Positions 24,645 to 32,860 of a stretch of DNA of 60,665 bases are shown here, piece by piece (the stretch's first letter is position 1; each line of letters opens with the position of its first letter). A program made the translations under genes and the position numbers. The notes beneath the pieces are model-generated. The model saw only the letters and a program-made list of their open reading frames with translations, made no database searches and was not told the origin of the DNA. The stretch covers positions 1-60,665 of the forward strand of contig SKJX01000102.1 in NCBI GenBank assembly GCA_007121785.1, written 5' to 3'. This stretch comes from Nitriliruptoraceae bacterium (GTDB taxonomy: Bacteria; Actinomycetota; Nitriliruptoria; Nitriliruptorales; Nitriliruptoraceae).

Positions 24645-25676
24645 TCAGCCGACCAGGGCGGCGTAGACGTCGAGGTAGCGCTCGACCATCCGGGTGGCGG
24701 ACAGCTCCGACTCGACGTGCGCGCGACAGTCGGCCGGGGCCAGGCGGTCCACCGTCGCCACGGCGTCGACCAGACCGAGCAGATCGCCGGGACGGACCAG
24801 GGCCCCGGTTCGGCCATCGACGATCAGTTCCGGTGCCGCGCCGCGGGCGTAGGCGATCGCCGGTGTCCCGCAGGCCATCGCTTCAGCCATGACCAGCCCG
24901 AACGGCTCGTCCCAGCGGATCGGGACCACGATCGCGCGAGCCCGCCCCAGGAGGTCGACCTTCTCGTCGTGGCCCACGTCGGTACGGATGTCGACGTCGG
25001 CGCCGACCATGGCGGGGGCCATCATCGTCTCGTAGTACTCGATCTCCAACGGTTCGGCGATCTTGATCGCCATCACCAAGGGCAGCCCGGCGCGCTTGGC
25101 GACGTCGATGGCCACCTCCGGCCCCTTGTCCGCCGTCGCCCGTCCGACGAACAGCAGGAAGTCCTCCTTCTGTTCGCGGTAGGGGTAGCGAGCCAGCGGG
25201 ATCCCGTTGTGCACGACCTCCGGTACCTCGATGCCGTCGGGTGCACGCGAGGCCTGGTCCTGGCTGATCGCCACCAGCCGGACCTGGTCGCTGACCTGGC
25301 GGTAGAGGTGCTGGTTGGCTGTGGTCCAGGGTCCGTGCAGCGTGTGCACGACCGGGGGGCCGTCGGGACGCGCCGCGGCGATGGCGGGACCGACCGCCCC
25401 CAGGTGGTCGTGGATCACGTCGAAGCGGTCCCGCTGCGCGTACGCCGCCAGCGCGTGTGGCGCTTCGAACCACGGGTCGCCGACCTGCAAGGAGGGTGGC
25501 CGGTCGTAGTAGGTCTCGAGCTTGGCGGTGGTCCGGCTGCCACCGGGCGCGAACAGCGTGGTCTCGTGGCCAGCGTCGGCGAGCCCATCGGCCAGTGCCG
25601 AGACGATCCACTCGATGCCGCCGTAGCCGGTGGGAGGGACCGGGAACCACGGAGGGGCGATCTGCAGCACCCGCAT
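24645..25676 (-). CDS. GT4-family glycosyltransferase
   Basis: A 343-residue GT-B enzyme. The N-terminal domain has the glycine-rich acceptor loop PPTGYGGIEWIVSALADGL, FDVIHDHLGAVG and VVHTLHGPW. The C-terminal nucleotide-sugar domain has LLFVGRATADKGPEVAIDVA and the E-x7-E motif EPFGLVMAEAMACGTPAIAY. It is a soluble or peripheral cytoplasmic retaining glycosyltransferase that uses an NDP-sugar. It is transcribed ahead of the debranching-type enzyme, which points to alpha-glucan, compatible-solute glucoside or envelope glycan work. Confidence 0.9.
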   Translation of the reverse strand: MRVLQIAPPWFPVPPTGYGGIEWIVSALADGLADAGHETTLFAPGGSRTTAKLETYYDRPPSLQVGDPWFEAPHALAAYAQRDRFDVIHDHLGAVGPAIAAARPDGPPVVHTLHGPWTTANQHLYRQVSDQVRLVAISQDQASRAPDGIEVPEVVHNGIPLARYPYREQKEDFLLFVGRATADKGPEVAIDVAKRAGLPLVMAIKIAEPLEIEYYETMMAPAMVGADVDIRTDVGHDEKVDLLGRARAIVVPIRWDEPFGLVMAEAMACGTPAIAYARGAAPELIVDGRTGALVRPGDLLGLVDAVATVDRLAPADCRAHVESELSATRMVERYLDVYAALVG

Positions 25677-25782
25677 GCGTCCGCCCCGTTCGTCGTGAGG
25701 GGATCGGACCGTGTACCGGCCCGTCCCTGGGTGCCGACCCTATCCGGGTCCGTCACCGGGCGTCAGCGACCGAGCCCGTCGT

Positions 25783-25798
25783 CGGGCGTCGGCGCCCG
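25783..25798 (-). terminator. Hairpin after the SLC13-kinase-receiver operon
   Basis: CGGGCG (25783-25788) and CGCCCG (25793-25798) flank a four-base loop 17 bases beyond the receiver gene stop. The stem is short, all G-C, and lacks a T tract. Confidence 0.4.
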
Positions 25799-25814
25799 GG
25801 TCTCTGGTCAGCGG

Positions 25815-26300
25815 TCACCGGTCGCCGCGTCCCCGCAGCGCCGGCAGGATGCGCTGCTGGTCCAGCACGCGCAGGTGCGGCAGCGGGTCCACCCCGGTGT
25901 CGAGCACGAACCCGGTCAGCTGCTCGCGGGTGACCGCGACCAGCTCGTCGGGGTCCCATGGTTTGGCGAGGTAATGGTCGAGCCCAGCGGCGTTGACCGC
26001 GCGGATCGTGTCCTGTTGGTCGGCCTGACCGGTGACCAGCACCTTGCGTGCCGTCCGGTGCTCGGGCTGCTCGCGCAGTCGCACGAGGAACTCCACGCCG
26101 GTGGTGCCCGGCAGCCGATGGTCGGCCAGGACGAGCGCGAGCAGGTCGCCGTCGTCGCGCAGGCCGTCGAGCACCGCATGGGCGTCGGCGACGTCCTCCG
26201 CTGGCTCGATCCGGATGACGTCGCGCAGCGGGGCCAGGTCCCGCACGAGGGCGTCGCGGACCGCTGGTTCGTCCTCCAGGACGAGCACGCACAACCTCAT
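25815..26300 (-). CDS. Stand-alone receiver-domain response regulator
   Basis: A 161-residue protein with a single receiver domain and no DNA-binding part. It shows the acidic residues E9/D10 (VLEDEP), phosphoacceptor D60 in LADHRLPGTTG, the VTGQAD switch and the conserved Lys in YLAKPWDPDEL. The last 40 residues resemble the C-terminus of RRs found beside cNMP-domain kinases. The ATG overlaps the kinase stop (ATGA), so the partner is clear. It probably passes the signal to another protein. The frame is open far upstream, but that part is the kinase read in another frame. Confidence 0.85.
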   Translation of the reverse strand: MRLCVLVLEDEPAVRDALVRDLAPLRDVIRIEPAEDVADAHAVLDGLRDDGDLLALVLADHRLPGTTGVEFLVRLREQPEHRTARKVLVTGQADQQDTIRAVNAAGLDHYLAKPWDPDELVAVTREQLTGFVLDTGVDPLPHLRVLDQQRILPALRGRGDR

Positions 26301-28255
26301 GAGGCTCCCTCCGTGTCCGCTGGCGGTCCCTCCGTGGGCAACTGGACGACCACTTCGGTGCCGCTCGGTTCGCTCGTGGTCGAGGCCACCTCGATCGTCC
26401 CGCCGTGCGTCTCGACGATGCGCCGGCTGATCGCCAGCCCGGTCCCGAGCCCGTAGTGCACGGCACCATGCTTGGTCGTGAAGCGTGGCGTGAAGAGCCG
26501 CTCCTTCACCTCGTCGGCCATGCCGGGTCCGTCGTCTTCGATCCGCACCTCCACGTGTGCGGGTTCCGGGCAGGCGGTCGTGATCCAGATCGTCCCGGGT
26601 CCCGCCAGGGCGTCCGCGGCGTTGACCAGCAGGTTCGCCCACACCTGGCTGAGCGGCCCCGGATGGGCGCGGATCGGCGGCAGGTCCGCGGCGTAGTCCC
26701 GGACGACCTCGACCTGATCCAGGCGGTGGCCGACCAGCCGCAGGGCGTCCTCCACGGTCGCGTGCAGGTCCACGTCGTTCGGCGGGCGCTGGGTGGACGG
26801 GCGGGCGTACGCCCGCAGGCTGTCCACCAGTTCGGCCACGCTGCCGGCGGCGGTCGTCAGGTTGCGCAGGGCGCTGCCGAGGTCGGCCGCGCGAGCCAGT
26901 TCGTCCGCGTCGGCGCTGTCGGCGATCCTGCCTGCGACGTCGGCGTCGTCGATGCCGGCGGCGACCAACCGGTCCGCGAGCGCCGCGTCGCCGATCCGGT
27001 CCGCGACGGCCCGTCTGGCGAGGCGATCCTCCGCGGTGCTGCGTGGTGGGCGACGGTTCGCGGTGGCCAGCACCTCGGCGAGCGCCTGGGAACGCGGATG
27101 GACGGCCAGGAGCGCCTCCAGGTCCGTCGCGACGTAGGCGGCGGCCCGGGTCAGCGCGGCCACCGGGTTGTTGAGCTCGTGCGCGACCCCGGCCGCCAGT
27201 TCGCCGAGGGTGGCCATCCGTTCGGCCTCGATCAGCTCCAGCCGGGTCATCTCCAGTTCCGACAGGGCGTCGGCCAGGCGCTCGCGCTCGCGATCGAGCT
27301 CGCGGTTGAGCTTCACCTCGCGGACCTGGAGCTGCTCGGCCCGACGCAGCCGGCGGGCGAGGGCTCGCACGCTCACGGCCGCGAGCGCGGCGCCCACCTG
27401 GGGCTCGAGCTGCAAGGCCCGGTCGAGTTGCTCGAGGCTCAGGTGCACCACCTCGACGTCGGTGGTGGCCCGGGAGGTGAAGAAGGCCTGACGTTGCTGC
27501 GCCAGGGACAGCAGCCCGACGACGGGTCCGGTGGACGCGTGGTGCAGCCGCAGATCGCCGATCTCGGTGTGGCGGTGGAGGGCGACCGCGCCCTGAAGGA
27601 CGATGACGACGCCGTCGACACCGACGCCCTGATGGGTCAGCCGGGTCCCGGCCGGCAGGTGCAGGCGCGGCAGCGGGCCGAGCACCCCCTCGATGTCGCG
27701 GAGCAGGCGGGGCGTGAGGTCGTGGTCGTCGAGCTCGAGATCGAGGAGCATCTGGCTGGTCGGCGCCTCGGCGGGGCGAGCGCCGTCGTCCAGCGCCGCC
27801 AGCCGCGGGTCCGTGGCGTCGCGTCGACGCAGCCAGCGTGCGAGCTGTGACCGGCCCTGGTGCGCGACCTCGCCGACCGTCCACGGGACGGCGACGATCG
27901 CTTGGACCAGGTCGCGATCCAGCGAACGGTGGATGTCCGCGTGGCTCGCCCGTTCGCTCAGCACCACGGTGCTGGGCACCGGATCGAGGTCCGCCAGCGG
28001 TGCGAGCACCCGGTCGACCTCGATCGGGGTGCCTGCGGTGGCGCCACCGGCGTCCACCACCAGCAACGCCAGGGTGCTGCCCTCCGTCCGAGCGGCGAGC
28101 GCGTCCTCGACCGTGGGTGCGTCGACCACGGTGCTCCCGGAGGCACGCAGGGCGGGTGCGAGCTCACCGCGGATCGTCGCCGCACGCGCCGTGTCGGCGG
28201 CGATGACCGCGGCCATCAGCCGTGGCTCGGGTGTGGTGGCGTCAGCGGTGGTCAC
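26297..28255 (-). CDS. Histidine kinase with REC-like and cNMP-binding-like domains
   Basis: A 652-residue soluble kinase. Residues 1-130 look like a degenerate receiver that lacks the acidic pair. Residues about 190-300 form a cyclic-nucleotide-binding-like beta-roll (LPAGTRLTHQGVGVDGVVIV, LQGAVALHRH, GPVVGLLSL). A coiled coil leads to the H box GVAHELNNPVAALTRAA. An unusual insertion of about 70 residues, rich in Ala/Asp, separates the two helices of the dimerisation domain. The ATPase domain has VWANLLVNAADAL, IEDDGPGM and GLGTGLAISRRIVETHGG. Start GTG 28255 overlaps the permease stop (GTGA). It probably senses a soluble ligand linked to the transported acid and signals to the receiver protein that follows. 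Confidence 0.85.
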   Translation of the reverse strand: MTTADATTPEPRLMAAVIAADTARAATIRGELAPALRASGSTVVDAPTVEDALAARTEGSTLALLVVDAGGATAGTPIEVDRVLAPLADLDPVPSTVVLSERASHADIHRSLDRDLVQAIVAVPWTVGEVAHQGRSQLARWLRRRDATDPRLAALDDGARPAEAPTSQMLLDLELDDHDLTPRLLRDIEGVLGPLPRLHLPAGTRLTHQGVGVDGVVIVLQGAVALHRHTEIGDLRLHHASTGPVVGLLSLAQQRQAFFTSRATTDVEVVHLSLEQLDRALQLEPQVGAALAAVSVRALARRLRRAEQLQVREVKLNRELDRERERLADALSELEMTRLELIEAERMATLGELAAGVAHELNNPVAALTRAAAYVATDLEALLAVHPRSQALAEVLATANRRPPRSTAEDRLARRAVADRIGDAALADRLVAAGIDDADVAGRIADSADADELARAADLGSALRNLTTAAGSVAELVDSLRAYARPSTQRPPNDVDLHATVEDALRLVGHRLDQVEVVRDYAADLPPIRAHPGPLSQVWANLLVNAADALAGPGTIWITTACPEPAHVEVRIEDDGPGMADEVKERLFTPRFTTKHGAVHYGLGTGLAISRRIVETHGGTIEVASTTSEPSGTEVVVQLPTEGPPADTEGAS

Positions 28256-29658
28256 AGCAGTCCGAGGGCGGTCCACAGCGGGGGCATCGCGAATGCCAGC
28301 AGCGAGCCCCCGACGACCCCGACGACGATGCCGGTGGAGGCCATCGCGCCCTGCGGGACCTCACCCGTCGCGTAGGCGATCGCGTTCGGTGGGGTGGAGA
28401 TCGGGAGCGCCATCGCCAGCGCACAGCCGAGCGCGACGACGACGCCGACCAGGATGGGATCGATCCCGATGCCGGTCGCGAGCCCCAGCGCCAGCGGGAT
28501 CAGCAGGTTGGCCGCAGCCGAGGAGGAGATCACGGTGGAGAAAGCCAGGCCGGCCAGGACCAACAGCGCGATCAGCACGGTGGCGGGGAGCAGCTCCCAG
28601 GCGACCAGGTCCAGCAGCCAGGCGTCCAGCCCGGAGGCGCCGATGCCCGCACCCAGGGAGATGCCGCCGGCCACCAACCACAGCACGTGCCATGGCAGCG
28701 CCTGCAGGTCGCGTGCGCCGAGCACGCCCGTGGCGAGGAGCACCACGACGGGGATGAACCCGACCGTCGATGAGGCGAGCCCGTGCAGCGGCTCGGTGAG
28801 CCACAGCAGGATCGTCGTGGCGGCGACCACGCTGAAGACGATCGCGGCCGGGGAACGGTCGAACGACGCGTCCAGTTCCAGTTCGATCGGGGTGTCCGCC
28901 GCCACGAACCGACGGGTCAACAGCCACCACGCTCCGAGCAGGACCACGACCAGCAGGGGCAGGGCCAGCAGCATCCACCCGACGAACGACACCGACTCGC
29001 CCCGCGCGGCGAGCGCCCCGAGCGCGATCGCGTTGGGTGGACTGCCCACCGGGGTGCCGATGCCCCCGACGTTGGCGGCGATCGGCACGGCCAGGGCGAG
29101 CCCGGTCCGTGACGGCCCCGGTGGCAGCGAAGCGAGCACCGGGACGAGCACGGCGAACATCGTGGCGGTCGTGGCCGTGTTCGACACGAACATCGACAGC
29201 AGGGCGGTGATCAGCATCAGGCCGAGCACGATCGACCGGGCACCGCCGGCCAGGAACGGGCGCAGCAGCAGCGCTGCCAACGTCCGGTCGAGCCCGAACG
29301 TCGCTGCCCCGTTCGCGATCAGGAACCCACCGAGGAACAGCACGATCACGGGATCGGCGAGCGCGGAGAACACGTCCGCGGCGACCACCACCTCGTCGAC
29401 CGGGACGAGCGCCTGCTCGGAGAGCAACACCACCTGGAGCAGGACCACCGCGAGGGCGGTCGCCACCAGCGGGACGGCCTCGGTGATCCACAGCACGATC
29501 GCCAGGAGGAAGATGGCCAACATCCGCTCGCCGGGGGGCGCCAGCCCGGGGACGTCGAACACCAGGGGCAGCGCGAACGCGACGACCGCCAGTACCAGGC
29601 CGACACGCTGTGTGCGGCTGTAGGTGGGCAACCGCACCGAGGTCGCAGCTCCGCTCAC
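28252..29658 (-). CDS. SLC13/DASS-family permease
   Basis: A 468-residue membrane protein with about 12 helices. Two signature loops bind sodium and carboxylate in this family: SNTATTATM with GGIGTPVGSPPNAI in the first half, and SSSAAANLLIPLA with STPPNAIAYATG in the second. It should carry di- or tricarboxylates, or sulfate-like anions, with Na+. GTG 29658 follows GGAGGGA by 10 bases. It lies seven bases after the PPOX stop and overlaps the kinase gene by four, so uptake and signalling genes are one transcript. Confidence 0.9.
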   Translation of the reverse strand: MSGAATSVRLPTYSRTQRVGLVLAVVAFALPLVFDVPGLAPPGERMLAIFLLAIVLWITEAVPLVATALAVVLLQVVLLSEQALVPVDEVVVAADVFSALADPVIVLFLGGFLIANGAATFGLDRTLAALLLRPFLAGGARSIVLGLMLITALLSMFVSNTATTATMFAVLVPVLASLPPGPSRTGLALAVPIAANVGGIGTPVGSPPNAIALGALAARGESVSFVGWMLLALPLLVVVLLGAWWLLTRRFVAADTPIELELDASFDRSPAAIVFSVVAATTILLWLTEPLHGLASSTVGFIPVVVLLATGVLGARDLQALPWHVLWLVAGGISLGAGIGASGLDAWLLDLVAWELLPATVLIALLVLAGLAFSTVISSSAAANLLIPLALGLATGIGIDPILVGVVVALGCALAMALPISTPPNAIAYATGEVPQGAMASTGIVVGVVGGSLLAFAMPPLWTALGLL

Positions 29659-29665
29659 CGGTGGG

Positions 29666-30130
29666 TCATCCCTCCGCGAGCTGGGGCGGGAACCCTCCGG
29701 TCGCGATGGGACCCCACCGTTCGATCTCGACCCGGATCAGGCACTTGCCCTGGTCGCGCATCGCCTGCCGGTACTCGTCCCAGTCGTCGTGCTCCCCAGC
29801 GATCGACCGGAAGTAGCTGACGAGCGGTTCGATCGCCTCCGGCAGGTCGATCACCTCGGCCCGCCCGTCGATCTGCACCCACGGTCCGTTCCAGTCGTCG
29901 GACAGGACGAGCACGGTCGCGGTCGGGTCGCGTCGCAGGTTGCGTACCTTCGCGCGTCCGGGGTACGTGGCGATGACGATCGTGCCGGCGTCGACGCCTC
30001 CGGCGACCGGCGAGAGCTGCGGCCCGCCGTCACGGCGTCGGGTGACCAGCACGTGGCGATGCCGCGGGCGCACGAATCCGAGCAGCCCGTCGAGGTCAAC
30101 GGTGTCGTTGGTAGCGAGGGGTCGGCTCAT
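29666..30130 (-). CDS. PPOX-class (F420-type) oxidoreductase
   Basis: A 154-residue split-barrel protein of the pyridoxamine-phosphate-oxidase-like family in the F420-using actinobacterial branch. It shows RHRHVLVTRRRDGGPQLSPV, VIATYPGRAKVRNLRRDP and WVQIDGRAEVIDLP. ATG 30130 was chosen because the earlier in-frame start would add 13 residues outside the family pattern. It begins the operon with the SLC13 permease. Reaction unknown; members reduce or bind quinones, biliverdin and similar compounds. Confidence 0.82.
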   Translation of the reverse strand: MSRPLATNDTVDLDGLLGFVRPRHRHVLVTRRRDGGPQLSPVAGGVDAGTIVIATYPGRAKVRNLRRDPTATVLVLSDDWNGPWVQIDGRAEVIDLPEAIEPLVSYFRSIAGEHDDWDEYRQAMRDQGKCLIRVEIERWGPIATGGFPPQLAEG

Positions 30131-30209
30131 GGCGGTCACGATAGGGGAACCGAGGAAGCGCGCGCTCACCCGGTGCGCACCCCACTACCCGCAGCGATAC
30201 CTTGGGGGT

Positions 30210-30893
30210 GTGAACGAACGCATCCTGAAGCGGTCGGTCAACACCGATCGCGCACTGAATCTGCCACGGCCGCGGCTCCGTGGATGGTCCCATCGTGTCG
30301 CGGCGCTGCTGGCGATCCCGGGCGCCATCGTGTGGTTGGTCCTCGCACCCCCTGGACGGGCCACGGTCGGGATCGCGTCGTTCGCGTTCGGCATCACCGC
30401 GATGTTCACGCTCAGCGCCTTGCTGCACCTGCGCCGGTGGGACGCCACGACCTACGAGCGGCTGTTCCGCCTCGACCACACGGGGATCTACCTCGCGATC
30501 GGTGGGACCGGGGTCGCGCTGGCGCTGCTGGGTTTGCAGGGATGGCCGTCCCAGGTGCTGCTCGTGACCTCCCTCGCCGGCTCAGGGTTCGGGATCCTCA
30601 ACGAATGGCTCCCGTACGCCCCCCCGAAGGGCGCGAACAACGCGATCTACCTCACGCTCGGGTGGACGCCGCTGGTGCTCCTGCCCTGGTTGTGGTCGCA
30701 GGCGGGTGCGACGACCGTCCTGCTGCTGCTGGCCGGCGGCGTGATGTACACCACCGGTGCGATCATCGTCGGTGTCCGACGCCCCGACCCCTCGCCGCGG
30801 TGGTTCGGGTACCACGAGATCTTCCACATGCTGGTGATCGGGGCCGTCGCGACCCATGCCACGATGTTCGCGTTGCTGCTCGACCGAGCGTGA
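30210..30893 (+). CDS. Hemolysin III/PAQR-like membrane protein
   Basis: A 227-residue protein with seven membrane segments of the PAQR/hemolysin III family. Conserved spots are TLSALLHLRRW (Ser and His), LDHTGIYLAIGGTG (Asp and His) and the C-terminal GYHEIFHMLVIGAVATH. In the family these His, Asp and Ser residues form a zinc site inside the membrane. Bacterial members may be membrane hydrolases or modulators of fluidity; hemolysis is not generally shown. GTG 30210 has a weak GGGGG ribosome site. It diverges from the PPOX operon. Confidence 0.85.
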   Translation: MNERILKRSVNTDRALNLPRPRLRGWSHRVAALLAIPGAIVWLVLAPPGRATVGIASFAFGITAMFTLSALLHLRRWDATTYERLFRLDHTGIYLAIGGTGVALALLGLQGWPSQVLLVTSLAGSGFGILNEWLPYAPPKGANNAIYLTLGWTPLVLLPWLWSQAGATTVLLLLAGGVMYTTGAIIVGVRRPDPSPRWFGYHEIFHMLVIGAVATHATMFALLLDRA

Positions 30894-30972
30894 GCGCGGG
30901 GCGGCCCCCCGCACCGAGCCGGTCCGCGTGGCGGTCGGGTGACGAACCGGTCGCGTGAAACGATCGGACCCG

Positions 30973-31965
30973 ATGGTGACCTCCACGCTCCCGGCCGTCG
31001 CAGGGACGGCGCAGGATGGCGCCCCGCTGGCGCTGGAACTGTCAGGCCTGCGCAAGGTCTACCCCGGTCCACCGGAGGTCCGGGCGGTCGACGGTGTCGA
31101 TCTGGCCGTCCACCCGGGGGAGATGTTCGGGCTCCTCGGCCCCAACGGTGCTGGCAAGTCGACGACCGTGGGGATGTGCACCACTCGGATTCGGCCGACG
31201 AGCGGTCACGCCACCGTGATGGGGCTCGACATCGGCGCGCACGCGGCGCGGGTCAAGAGGCGCATCGGCGTCGTCACCCAGACCAACACCCTCGATCTGT
31301 CGCTCACGCTCGAGGAGAACCTGCGGTACCACGTCCGCTACTTCGGCTGGTCGGGGCGGGCATCACGCGATCGCGCGGCCGAGTTGCTGGACCGGTTCCG
31401 TTTAGGGGACCGGCGTCGGGCGTTCCCCGAGCAGATCTCCGGCGGCATGGCCCAGCGGCTCCAGGTCGCTCGTGCCATCGCCCACCGGCCTCAGGTGCTG
31501 TTCCTCGACGAGCCCACCGCCGGGCTGGATCCGCAGAGCCGGATCGCCTTGTGGGATCTGGTGCAGGAGCTGCGCGCTGACGGGCTCACGGTCGTGCTCA
31601 CGACGCATTACATGGAGGAGGCCGACGCCCTCTGCGACCGCGTCGCCATCATCGATCACGGGCAGGTCCTGGTCTGTGACCGGCCACAGGTCCTCAAGGA
31701 CGTGCACGGTGCGGGCGCGACCGTCGAACTGGTGCTGCAGGATCCGGCCAGCGAGGACACGGTCGCCCGGCTCGAGCAGCTCGGCGGCGTCACCACCGTG
31801 GAACGCACCGATGACGGGCTGCGGCTCTTCGGCGACGATCACGACGGGTTGCTCGCCCGCGTGGTTGCGGCCGCGTCGGGGGCGGGCATCCGCGACGTGT
31901 CGGTGCAGGGCTCGACGCTGGAAGCGGTGTTCATCAACCTGACGGGGAGGGACCTGCGTGAGTGA
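30973..31965 (+). CDS. ABC exporter ATP-binding protein (DrrA-type)
   Basis: A 330-residue ATPase. Walker A is GLLGPNGAGKSTT, the Q loop VVTQTNTLD, the signature ISGGMAQRLQVARA, Walker B VLFLDEPTAGLDP and the switch His TTHYMEEADALCD. The C-terminal extension of about 90 residues is that of DrrA/ABC-2 drug or lipid exporters. ATG 30973 is proposed; GTG 30955 would add six residues. It overlaps the permease gene by eight bases, forming a complete ABC-2 exporter. Substrate unknown. Confidence 0.92.
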   Translation: MVTSTLPAVAGTAQDGAPLALELSGLRKVYPGPPEVRAVDGVDLAVHPGEMFGLLGPNGAGKSTTVGMCTTRIRPTSGHATVMGLDIGAHAARVKRRIGVVTQTNTLDLSLTLEENLRYHVRYFGWSGRASRDRAAELLDRFRLGDRRRAFPEQISGGMAQRLQVARAIAHRPQVLFLDEPTAGLDPQSRIALWDLVQELRADGLTVVLTTHYMEEADALCDRVAIIDHGQVLVCDRPQVLKDVHGAGATVELVLQDPASEDTVARLEQLGGVTTVERTDDGLRLFGDDHDGLLARVVAAASGAGIRDVSVQGSTLEAVFINLTGRDLRE

Positions 31966-32836
31966 TGCCGCCGCGTCCGTCGACGCAGAGCCCGGCCGGA
32001 TCGACGTGCTCGACGGTCGTCTCGCGGACGAGCCGGGGTTGGCACGGGCCACGGTCCAGGTGATCCTCGGGTTGATGCAGCGCGACGCTCGGGTCCTGCG
32101 ACGTGAGTTCGCTTCGTTCCTGACCCGGACGATCGCGCAGCCGCTGCTGTTCGTGTTCGTGTTCGCCTACGTCTTCCCGCGCATCGGTCAGGACATCGGC
32201 GGGGTCGGGGGCGCGGAGGGGTTCGCCACCGTGCTCGTCCCGGGGCTGGTCGCGGTCGCCGTCATCTTCCAGGGCATCATCGCGGTCGCGCTGCCGTTGT
32301 CCAACGAGTTCGGGAGCACCCTGGAGATCGAGGACCGGATCATGGCCCCGGTCCCGGTCGGGGTCGTCGCGGTCGAGAAGATCCTGTTCGGTGCGCTCCA
32401 GAGCGTCCTGGCCGGCGTGGTCGTGCTCCCGATGGTCCTCCTGGTCCCGGCGACCCCGGTGGAACTGGAGATCGCCAGCATCCCGCTGCTGCTGACGGTC
32501 ACGGTGCTGTCCGCGTTGCTCTCCGGCGCTCTCGGGCTGGCCCTGGGCACCTACGTCAGTCCGCGGCAGATCGGGCTGATGTTCTCGATCGTGGTGCTCC
32601 CGCTGACCTTCCTGGGCGCGGTCTACTACCCCTGGGCGGCCCTCGACTCGCTGCCCTGGCTGCAGTACGCGGTGCTGGCCAACCCGCTGGTCTACGTCAG
32701 CGAGGGGCTGCGGGCCGCGCTCACCCCGACGATCGAGACCATGCCCCCGGCCGCGTTCCTGTCGGCGCTGGTGCTGTCCCTCACGGCGCTGACCGCGGCA
32801 GGCCTGCACGGGTTCCTGCGCCGCACGATCGGTTGA
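31958..32836 (+). CDS. ABC-2 type permease
   Basis: A 292-residue membrane protein. A cytoplasmic amphipathic start (LMQRDARVLRREFASFLTRT) precedes six membrane segments. The sequence has the ABC-2 pattern: FQGIIAVALPLSNEFGSTLEIEDRIMAPVP as the coupling region, and YYPWAALDSLPWLQYAVLANPLVYVSEGLR near the end, which is the family signature. It pairs with the preceding ATPase through an eight-base overlap and should export a drug, lipid or glycan. Confidence 0.9.
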   Translation: MSDAAASVDAEPGRIDVLDGRLADEPGLARATVQVILGLMQRDARVLRREFASFLTRTIAQPLLFVFVFAYVFPRIGQDIGGVGGAEGFATVLVPGLVAVAVIFQGIIAVALPLSNEFGSTLEIEDRIMAPVPVGVVAVEKILFGALQSVLAGVVVLPMVLLVPATPVELEIASIPLLLTVTVLSALLSGALGLALGTYVSPRQIGLMFSIVVLPLTFLGAVYYPWAALDSLPWLQYAVLANPLVYVSEGLRAALTPTIETMPPAAFLSALVLSLTALTAAGLHGFLRRTIG

Positions 32837-32860
32837 CCGTCGAGGAGGCCGCACCCGCGG

